A stretch of DNA of 64,000 nucleotides from Channallabes apus (taxonomy: Eukaryota; Chordata; Actinopteri; Siluriformes; Clariidae), in the NCBI GenBank assembly GCA_030522415.1, contig CM060108.1, positions 54,538,452 through 54,602,451 on the forward strand, read 5' to 3'. A program made the translations under genes and the position numbers. Shown here piece by piece: positions 45,501 through 52,345 of this stretch (within the stretch, counting starts at the first letter, position 1; every line of letters begins with the position of its first letter). Under the pieces are notes generated by a model. The model searched no databases. It saw nothing but the letters and a program-made list of their open reading frames with translations, and had not been told where the DNA came from.

Positions 45501-48500
45501 GTGAGCATTACAAAATGCACAGACACAGACACAGTGAGTAAACTGATTAATCATCACTCTGACTGGCACAAGTTAAAAGGATCCGTTGCCTGGATCCTTC
45601 GCACCAGAGACATGCTGAAACAAAAAACAAAAAGGGTTAAAACACAAGTAGATGACCCAAAGACAGAAAATCACAAGTCTCTAAAAGCGCAAGACCTAAC
45701 AAGAGCAGAAAACGACATCATTAAGTTCACTCAAAGACAAAATTTTAAGGAAGAACTTCTCACGCTGCAAAAGGGTAAAGCAGCAGCAGAATTCAAACAG
45801 GGAATTCGCACACAGCAAAAACGAAAGGCATCTGTGAAAAGAAACAGCTGCTCGCCTAAAATGGAACCTCTGACACCAAACCACCTGCTGCTGATGAAAA
45901 AACAGCCAAACCTGCCACCTGGATTTGTCATCTATGCACGTCGCAGGGAGAAGCAGATCCAGCATCGATCAGACCTGCTCTGGAAGCGATGGGTACGTGA
46001 ATACTTGCCCGTGCTCCAGGGGCGGCAAAAGTGGTTTCAAAACAAAAAAAACCTTTCGATTGGAGACATAGTTTTAATAACTGATGAGTCATCTCCAAGA
46101 AATTCATGGGTCATGAGAAGAATCACGAAAGTGTTCCCCAACAAAGGGGGACTGGTGAAACGTGTGTTAGTTAAAACCAAGACCAACACTCTGGAAAGAC
46201 CCATCGACAAGCTGTGCCTCACATGTGAAATGGACTGTTAAATGTGTGGTAATATGTTATGAAATTTGATATGCAAATGTGAACATCTGAGATAAATATT
46301 ACACACTTAAAAGATTTAAAACGTTTAGAAGGGTAAAAATGTTTGATTTCATGACAAAAAAAAAAAAAAAAAAAAACACAAAATTGTAATTGTCAGTCTC
46401 CATGCCTGTCAATTAGGGGCTGGAATGTAAGTGCCATATCGCACTTTTTATGAATTTGTTGTTGTGTTTATTTTATTTTATTTTATTTGCTGTTATTTCA
46501 TTTATTCTACCTTGTTCTATTCATTAGTAAAGCATTAAGCGTTAAGTTTGTTACATAAGCTTTATATTTCTTAGTTATGCATCATAAGTTGATAATCGTA
46601 AGTTGGTCTGTGATGTCATTCTACTATTACATGCATTTGTGTGACTGTGATATGCTAGAAAGCTCAGTATAGATTTGGAAGGCTACGGAAACTCAAGCTT
46701 TAGACCGTCAGCTAATGAGAGCTCCCGGTAAGCTAGAAATGCTAAATACAGCAACGAGGTTGTTGTAACCGTTAGCTAATGAGAGCTCCCGGTAAGCTAG
46801 AAATGTAAAATACAGCAACGAGGTTGTTGTAACCGTAAGCTAACGTAAGCTGGGAAAGTAAGAAACAACAAGAGTGTTGTTAGATGCCCAAGCCAAGATT
46901 GTAATCTACAAGATACAGCAAACAGGTTGTTGTAAAACTCAGAGATTTGCAAGATGCAGCAACTGGTGTCTGTAATAACAGTGGATTTACTCAAGACGAC
47001 TGTATGAAGTGTTGATTCTTTGATGCTGACAAATAAACGACAAAAGACAAAGAGATCGGACTTCTGTCATGTGAGTGAAACTTTAAGACATTAGCTACGC
47101 GTCAAAACTAGTGAAATAAGCCAACCGCATCTACACAAAGGTTTGGCTATAGCAGCCCTGCCATGTACTATACATTGACCCTGTGGAGCTCCAGACGTTT
47201 TGGTGGAAACAGGAAAGTTGAGGTGCACATTTAATTTTGCTGCTGTGGTTTTATGTTTTTTGCACACAATCTGGTTTAGCACCCAGACATCCCTTTCAGA
47301 CAGCTTCCTCCTGCGTCCACAGTTACTCCTGTTGGATGTGTTTCGTCCTTCTTGGTGGAATGCTGACGTAACCCTGGATATCGTGGCTCTTGATACATCA
47401 CAAATACTTGCTTTATTGGTCACAGATGCGCCAGCGAGACCCACACCAACAATTTGTCCTCTTTTGATCTCTGATATGTCTCCCATAATGTTGTGTACAT
47501 TGCAATATCTTAAGCAAAACTGTGCTATTCATCTGCTAATTAAATCTTCACACTCTGCTCTTACTGGTGGAATGAGCAACCAATGAAGATCGGCCACCAG
47601 GCTGGTCAAATTTAGCCATGAAACGTCCAACACTAAATTGGCCAGTGATTCAGTTTCATTGTCCAACCGCTGTATAAATAAAAATAAAAGCAGTTTGTAT
47701 TATTGTCACTATATCCCACACAAAATGGTGCCTGTGCAGTCAGTAATGTGCTGTCTTTAAAAATAGGCAGCTTTCTGGATTAGTTATTTCTTTAGTTTGA
47801 CATGTTTTCTGTGTTTTGCAGCTCCACATCCAGACAGTGCTGCGATAGTGTGGGTGAGTGTAGTAATGGCGCTTGTGATTGGTGGAATTGTTGTTGCGCT
47901 GTGTGTGAAGAGGTTTCTACACCTGAGGAATCAACCGCGACAGCAAGGAGCTGTAAGTAAAGTGTACAGTATGTAACTCAGACATTCAACACCATGAGAT
48001 CACGCATACCATATATATATTTGCATATAGAAAGAATACATTTTAAGTGTTATACAGTTTATTTAACTATTCATAAGAGCATGACTGTAACGCTTATTGA
48101 TTACGGAGAACAGATCTACCTTCGTTCATCAACAAGAAGAGCTTATCTTTTAGCAAGCATTAGCTGACTAGCTCACTCTGTAGCCATTCTTTTATGAACC
48201 TTTGTCTGTGGATTGTGTGATTGATTAAAATTACTTAATTACTAAAGCGCCATCCGTCCACCCATCCATGACGGCTGTTCGGAAAAACTATTGATAATTT
48301 GACAGTTACATTAAATAATGTTAAGAAATGTAGTGCTTCCATGTGAACTGTAATGAATGTATGTCTGTTTTTAACTGGTTAATTAATTAATATTGATTTA
48401 ACAATTGAATATTTTATGCATTATTAACAGGTGAACTCCTCAGAGAGAAAACCTCTACACAACGGTCCATCAGAAGAGAATCCCATACAACTGAACAATA

Positions 48501-49039
48501 ATGGAGTAATAGGAGGGTCAAGGTCTCCAGGTCCTAATGGACCTATGGGGCATTTCGGGTTGGGTAGTTTGAATGATTTTGACTCACAGGTAGAAAGTGG
48601 AGCAAATGGAGAATTGACAATGATCAACCCCACAGCAGCTGTTGAGGTGAACAGGCAGGTGGAAGAGCTCACACAAACATCCAACACCAGAGAACAATAT
48701 AGATCTCACCGTCGGAGATCCTACAGTGATTCAGCTTTATTACAACTAAATAGTTACATGGGCCAGGTGACCAAGCCCAGGCTTCAAGCCACCTGCAGCT
48801 TAGTGGCGGAAGAGCTGGTAATGAAAGTTAAGGAACTTAAGGAGTTCAAACAGAGGCACAGCAATCTATTAGAAAATCTCAATGTGGCGGAACATTTTAG
48901 GAAGCAGCTGGACGACCTGGATACGATCGAAGAGTGGAGTCGCAAATCCAAAGAAATGATAACAAAATTAATACAGCAGTATGACCAGGAAGCAGGAAAG
49001 GGGCACAAAAGAGGGCACTCTGATAGCGCTAAACTCTAA
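37721..49039 (+). CDS. Two-Ig-domain single-pass membrane receptor with long novel cytoplasmic tail
   Basis: Five exons: 37721-37778, 37906-38205, 38288-38584, 47822-47952 and 48431-49039. All introns are GT-AG; the sum is 1395 nt, one open frame of 464 residues. Exon 1 encodes a signal peptide ([18 protein letters not shown]). Exon 2 is an Ig-like domain with LPCDWRC, AKWTLL and NTYTCQC. Exon 3 is a second Ig-like fold ([21 protein letters not shown]) lacking the usual cysteine pair. Exon 4 has the transmembrane helix ([20 protein letters not shown]) then basic residues. Exon 5 gives a 202-residue tail with [18 protein letters not shown] and a Leu/Lys/Glu-rich, probably coiled-coil region; no ITIM, ITAM or TIR is seen. 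Such proteins usually act at the surface of immune cells. Ligand and signalling are unknown, and I do not recognise the gene. The 9.2-kb intron 3 is full of transposons. Confidence 0.85.
38620..38670. repeat. (AT)n microsatellite
   Basis: About 22 AT units near the start of intron 3 of the Ig-like gene. Confidence 0.95.
38800..39290 (+). mobile_element. L2-type LINE 3' UTR/tail fragment
   Basis: Contains ATCACCCAGATGAGGATGGG, CTCAAGGTTTCTTCCTATTG and CATCTCAGGGAGTTTTTCC, the L2 tail, after a diverged 3' UTR. It lies in intron 3 of the Ig-like gene. The final AAAGCGCTAT block is lost. Confidence 0.75.
39324..40179 (-). mobile_element. Solo LTR (or LTR-only element) with ATCTG target duplication
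   Basis: 856 bp bounded by TGTCACG and CTTACA with ATCTG at 39319-39323 and 40180-40184. On the minus strand it starts TGTAAGGGACTGCCCCTAGA and includes CCCAGTTTCCCAGAAGG, CACCTCGGTCAGGTGA and TTGTATAAAAAGC. These phrases are shared with the LTR at 13224-13582, so the two belong to related families. It also contains (CA)n at about 39475-39520 and repeated CACGCTCCTATGAGCGGC units. Confidence 0.8.
40256..40530 (-). mobile_element. RTE-type LINE 3' fragment
   Basis: The minus frame reads [40 protein letters not shown] and [20 protein letters not shown], the C-terminus of an RTE ORF. It is followed by GATTCGCTGTGGCGACCCCT and a GAAGAAGAAG tail. It is the missing 3' end type of the element at 33.9-36.5 kb but a separate insertion. 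Confidence 0.82.
41247..41989 (+). repeat. 5' LTR of the BEL/Pao element
   Basis: 743 bp. It holds three copies of a 64-bp unit (from 41506, 41570 and 41634) centred on GAGAGCTCCCGGTAAGCTAG; the 3' LTR holds two. AATAAA occurs near 41886, before AAACGACAAAAGAC. Confidence 0.92.
42075..46241 (+). CDS. BEL/Pao gag-pol remnant, single 1388-codon open frame
   Basis: The ATG at 42075 ([20 protein letters not shown]) opens a frame without stops to TAA at 46239. The order is a coiled coil of EAELKAKE units (about residues 195-220), a DUF1759-like gag region ([20 protein letters not shown], about 375-455), and zinc knuckles ([27 protein letters not shown], about 590-640). After an abrupt join near residue 710 come the late reverse-transcriptase part with [10 protein letters not shown] at the catalytic site, RNase H ([30 protein letters not shown]), and, after another join near residue 1175, the post-integrase C-terminus ([26 protein letters not shown]). 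Protease, the first half of reverse transcriptase and the whole integrase core are missing, so it cannot transpose alone. The open frame implies the deletions stayed in phase. Confidence 0.9.
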   Translation: MPNNEDNAPGTWLGSLTALHETNRKNLNEALDASKGKRIRLNATSTALKTPMNYARKLDILETEYRPKYGKLREAFMRSNVDVLVYTHEDKHRRDQVACGAPEAQGRTEFIATVGRWKADTKDTKSHSVTSRIREDVSPGVSVSQTTAASKRSVTSTSSSALIKKVEANRAALLIKAAALAERRALEQKEAQLKAKEAELKAKEAELKADKEKLELETALAIVDAELQVHQGCKKRQPASKSGVIDPSCTRSSSPPWTGHKPEYDSRRKPVKESTVNEPSGARAPKVEYNELYESSASIENLGLPSRRKTAHPSVPVSFEPKLKSTLNEGSTQDNKYTRHDMYTLESQSMMQQQADITAMLMKCQRQSFLPQRNVPVFHGDPLEFTSFMKAFKHVIVDKTDSDADKLFYLEQFTKGEARDLVMSCQLMPDQCGYAEAMRLLQDRFGNKRQDRKHDSRSSKSKSALIESSSACPSSACLSSAHYHLSNSTCNSRAQPANESAVTESSNAHLSSAHTTDLDAAISDGKPCHTSLQRPKQSGQGKPRVSVATEDRQVGKIHKDLITLKNAGTLPVSAFTKPCAHCKGEHILDDCFQFNDKTHKDKVEFLKRNGFCFGCLRKGHLWKDCTKKITCSLCSKPHPSMLHIAVPATVQLAMNARGNETESGTTNTPPAVSHESNALTGAGGNCILPIVPVKIKSKKKDTVEAMYYHVKVPEKDTDLLRFLWWPNGDVNQDLVENKMVVHLFGAKLLPSGANFALRMTVEENCSNASAVAVNTVLKNFHVDDCPKSVSSHDQAVTLYNDLTSLCTSGGSNLTKWASNSRALLTVIPESERIKDMRDLDLSKDALPIERALGVLWCINSDMFKFKISLKERPVTRGGILSVTGSTYDPLGFLPPAILPATIPMQQLCKEKLAWDDDIPEQFATAWKTWLQELHRLSEFSIARSIKPADFRVTATAQLHHFSDASEMGSGAVSYLRLVNADGLTHCAFMMGNSRVAPLKQTTIPRMELTAAVVAVKNDKMLKEQLELKSLDSMFWTDSTTVLRYIDNETLRFKTFVANRFAIIRESTKSQHWRYVNTSQNPADSASRGVSCEKFMKNVNWIQGPSLLKEAECKWPENIHDTSIKENFDENADEVKLSALVNIVSITKCTDTDTVSKLINHHSDWHKLKGSVAWILRTRDMLKQKTKRVKTQVDDPKTENHKSLKAQDLTRAENDIIKFTQRQNFKEELLTLQKGKAAAEFKQGIRTQQKRKASVKRNSCSPKMEPLTPNHLLLMKKQPNLPPGFVIYARRREKQIQHRSDLLWKRWVREYLPVLQGRQKWFQNKKNLSIGDIVLITDESSPRNSWVMRRITKVFPNKGGLVKRVLVKTKTNTLERPIDKLCLTCEMDC
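46426..47135 (+). repeat. 3' LTR of the BEL/Pao element
   Basis: 710 bp with two 64-bp units (from about 46704). It retains TTTGATGCTGACAAATAAACG near 47019, part of which is missing from the 5' LTR. Confidence 0.92.
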
Positions 49040-49050
49040 TGGTATATTAT

Positions 49051-49056
49051 AATAAA
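49051..49056 (+). promoter_or_regulatory. Candidate polyadenylation signal of the Ig-like gene
   Basis: AATAAA lies 12 bp after the stop codon, giving a very short 3' UTR if used. Further AATAAA-like hexamers lie at about 49067 and beyond 49900. Confidence 0.4.
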
Positions 49057-49059
49057 GTT

Positions 49060-50440
49060 TGAAGAGAATAAACAAACAAAGAACACTGTCCACATGGACC
49101 ATATAAAATATAATACATGACATTCTGAGCAGGAGGATATGATTATTACTGAACTGGATCACCCTAGATGTCCAGGCATTTACCGCCAGTTTAAATGTGA
49201 ACATTTCATTGCTAAAATAGCCCTATATCAAGATAATTAACTGCATTGAAGTTCCTGTTAGTGCCTTTCATGAACATCCTGTGCTAAGGATGCATAGCAT
49301 GCTGATTGTACAGGTTACTGGGATGAAACATATGAGTTCAGGAGACTTAATATATACAGGAGAAAATTTACAGCTTTCAAACATGTGTGATACCTTTATA
49401 TAATTACTGACCATCAAAATATGTAAATAGCCATCATGTTTATTGTCTGGTTGATTCTTAATCTTTGGTTTATTAAAGAATGCCAGAGTCATCCTCATCT
49501 TATTTCCAGGCACAGACAAAGAGAAAAGAGATGGAAGTGTTTCTTATACACAAACAAACAGCATATGTGTAAGAAAAACAATAATGTCTTTATCTTCTCC
49601 GCTTCCATTGTAAAATTCAGAAGTGCTTAAATATGCACAACCGTGTGATCCGTCTTCTCCATCCAATAAGATCACGTCTAGTTCTCTGTAAGAGTCTGAA
49701 CAAAGGTGCCAAAATGAAGCCTCAAGTATTTTTAGACACCAGTAATCAAGTGTATTAACTATATACTAATGAAGCAGTAATACTAATGAAGTATAATTTA
49801 CCACAGGTGGACTCCAACTGAGTTGTAGAAACATCTCAAAGATGATCAGTGGAAACAGGATGTGCCGGAGCTCAATTTTTAGTGTCATGGCAAAGGGTGT
49901 AAATACTTATGTATATGTGTTTTTTTTTCTTTTTTGTAATAAATTTGCAAAGGTTTTAAAGAAACTTCTTTCATGTTGTCATTATGGGGTTTTGTTTGTA
50001 GAATTTAAGGAACAGTAATGAATTTAATCCATTTTCGAATAAGTGAAATGTGGCAAAGTGAAGCACCGTGAATACTTTCCAGATGCTCTGTAGACATCAC
50101 TCTGTGGATCGAACGTGTGGTTGGATTTTACTTGATAAAATATTACGAGATCATCTAAAATCTCACACAGTCTCCCAAAGGTCCACGTTCTTTTTATGAA
50201 TCCAGTGGGGGCAGGAAAGAGAATTTTTATGTTTGAGAAGAAAAAATAAACTTTATGTTGAAAAAGAAAATCTTCTAACGAAAGAGCATATTAATTTTGT
50301 TAGAAGAAAAAAATGTGTTCTGATAAAGAAAAATTATTAACTTTGTTATGAGTAAACGATTATTTGAAAAAGAAGAAGAACCCAAAAGTATGCACAGGTG
50401 CTCCTGCATCCCATTTTGAGTTTGTAATGACACAGGTGCT
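49060..50440. other. Intergenic stretch with a Tc1-like terminal relic
   Basis: No gene is supported. Bases 49800-50093 contain ATGGCAAAGGGTGTAAATAC, AATAAATTTGCAAAGGTTTT and end AAGCACCGTGAATACTTTCC then AGATGCTCTGTA. This is the 3' end of a Tc1-type transposon without coding sequence. Confidence 0.6.
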
Positions 50441-50447
50441 ACTAGAC

Positions 50448-51389
50448 CCGGGGTACTCAATAGCCGGACCCAAATACGGTTACATCTGGACAGACGCCAA
50501 AACAAACATGCTAATTTAATCATAATCCAAATGAGTTCTCAATGAAGTGCACAACTGTGTTTCCGCGTGATATATCTTTGAGTCGTCTAGTGATGGGTCG
50601 TTCATGAATGATTCGTTCTTTTTGAACGAATCTTTAACGTGACTCAGAAGAACGAGTCGTCTCCGAGAGTGATTCGTTATGTATTGAACGATGTATTGAA
50701 CGGTTCTCAACGAATCGTCAAGTCCCGGGTTGTTCGGTCCTTTGTCACGTGACTCCCATAGACGCCATGCGGTGCAGTAGATTCAAAAGAACGAAGGACT
50801 CGTGGAAGATATACTGTAAGAGGTGAGCTACTCATTCTGTTTATTATAATATGTCCTTGATATCCTAATGTCCTGCTCAAAGCTGGCCGTTGATATAAGT
50901 TGTGAGTGAGTGAGTGAGTGGACAGAAAAATATACATTCGTGGGAAGCAGAAAACCAATGTGCTTAATCTAGCAATTAAACATGATCAGCTTCTCACCTT
51001 CTGGACACAGATGGTTACTGCAGCAGGTGTTCCTGTCCTGCAGAAAATGGCCCTTCAAATTCTCACAATGTTTGTGAATCTGTCGTTCCAGCTATGAGCA
51101 CGGGGTGAAAAACACATATCGCAGCTCCCTCACCAATGAACATCTACATCAGTGCCTCCACCTGGTCCTCACACCTTTTATGCCCAACTTCAAACAACTG
51201 GTGGCACAAAGATGATGTCACCTTCCACACTAAAAGGACTACCATGTCATTTTTGGGTATTGTTAGAAAATTTTGGGTTTGACTTTTTTTGTAGTTTTCT
51301 ATTTGAAATTGGACTGTCATTTTTCCGGACCTCGGACTGAATAGAAATTTGGTAAGTGGACCTTTCAGATTTATATTTGAGTACCGCTG
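50448..51389 (+). mobile_element. hAT transposon remnant with 8-bp target duplication
   Basis: TACTAGAC flanks it on both sides (50440-50447 and 51390-51397). The ends are inverted repeats: CCGGGGTACTCAA on the left and the complement of CAGCGGTACTCAA on the right. At 51040-51230 broken frames encode MALQILTMFVNLS, YRSSLTNEHLHQCLHLVLTP and FMPNFKQLVAQR, resembling the C-terminal dimerisation end of hAT transposases of the GTF2IRD2/ZBED type. The rest is deleted. A palindromic AACGAATC/GATTCGTT-rich block (about 50590-50720) looks like a smaller element inserted inside. Confidence 0.82.
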
Positions 51390-51707
51390 TACTAGACCGA
51401 TACAAACTCAAAAAAGCAGCAGCGTCTCAGAAGTGTAGAAGGAATGACCAGACGATCTAGATTTAAAATTCTAACCTTCAAACAGTGAGTTAGTGACAGA
51501 TGTTTACATATAAATCACATCAACAAAACTACAATTCATAATGCAGCTTATATGATCTAAATGTCAATGTTTACATTAAATAACTGACCATTTTACAGAG
51601 ATTGAAAAAAGTTACCTGACTTAAAATGAAGTGTGAAAGCTATATAGAAATATCAGTTAAGTGTATTATATAATATTATATTATATTATTCTGGTTTCGT
51701 GTTTGTA

Positions 51708-51708
51708 A

Positions 51709-51749
<41 letters not shown>

Positions 51750-51750
51750 G
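51708..51750. repeat. (AAT)n microsatellite
   Basis: About 14 AAT units between the hAT remnant and the ACAP promoter; another (AAT)n run lies at 52316-52344 in ACAP intron 1. Confidence 0.95.
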
Positions 51751-52010
51751 TCAACAGAAACACTAGTATCAGTGCTGAGTCTTTATTAGCGCTCGCGAGC
51801 CTGGTAGAGCAGGGGCTCATGGGAGATGTAGTCCTTACACGGTGACAGGACTACACTCCGCGAACTTAAAATGCGTAAAATACGTTTATTTGATATACAT
51901 TGTATGCACACATGCGATACAAACATAACATGTATTAAAAGAAACTGAATCGAAGAAATAGAAAGAAAAAAAAACGTATTAACGCCGTGACTGGAGTGGA
52001 TGGACGAGGT

Positions 52011-52048
52011 TACTTCCGGTATCTGCGTGACGTCACTGCCCCGGAAGT
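52011..52048 (+). promoter_or_regulatory. ACAP-gene core promoter candidates: two ETS sites around a CRE
   Basis: ACTTCCGG (52012-52019), the palindrome TGACGTCA (52028-52035) and CCGGAAGT (52041-52048) are packed into 37 bp about 150-190 bp before the start codon. ETS and CREB/ATF sites like these are common in TATA-less housekeeping promoters. This is motif evidence only. Confidence 0.55.
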
Positions 52049-52196
52049 GGGGCCCTTTTTATTCTTCTTCTTGTGAGCTCCATATGAGCGTGACATCCCG
52101 CAGCGCGTCCCCGTGTCTCTGTCTGTCCTCCTTATTAGTGTGATAATAAACACTAATAGACGCATTAAAGGCTGATCCGTAAACACAAACAGAGTG

Positions 52197-52313
52197 ATGA
52201 TAATGAAGGTGGATTTTGAGGAGTGTCTGAAAGACTCGCCCCGCTTCCGGTAGGCGCGCGCGCACTGCGCTTTATTCTCAGCCGTCTCTCACTCACGCGC
52301 TCAGACCATCATT

Positions 52314-52345
<32 letters not shown>

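Larger units (their letters stand above)
41247..47135 (+). mobile_element. BEL/Pao LTR retrotransposon, internally deleted but with one open frame
   Basis: LTRs at 41247-41989 (743 bp) and 46426-47135 (710 bp), TGTAAGTGCC...ATCTACA, with host duplication CAAAG at 41242-41246 and 47136-47140. A short purine-rich tract (AATTAGGGGCTGGAA) precedes the 3' LTR. The LTRs differ mainly by one 64-bp tandem unit and small indels. It lies within a Tc1-like element in intron 3 of the Ig-like gene, in the same orientation as the gene. Confidence 0.95.
40600..47675 (-). mobile_element. Tc1-like transposon, inactive, split by a BEL/Pao element
   Basis: Minus-strand sequence on both sides of the BEL element (47675-47136 and 41246-about 40600) joins into one Tc1-like element when one CAAAG copy is removed. 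The N-terminal transposase piece reads [35 protein letters not shown] and [19 protein letters not shown]. The terminal sequence AGCGGTTGGACAATGAAACT is at 47674. The left terminal repeat is not found, so the far end is truncated. Confidence 0.75.
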
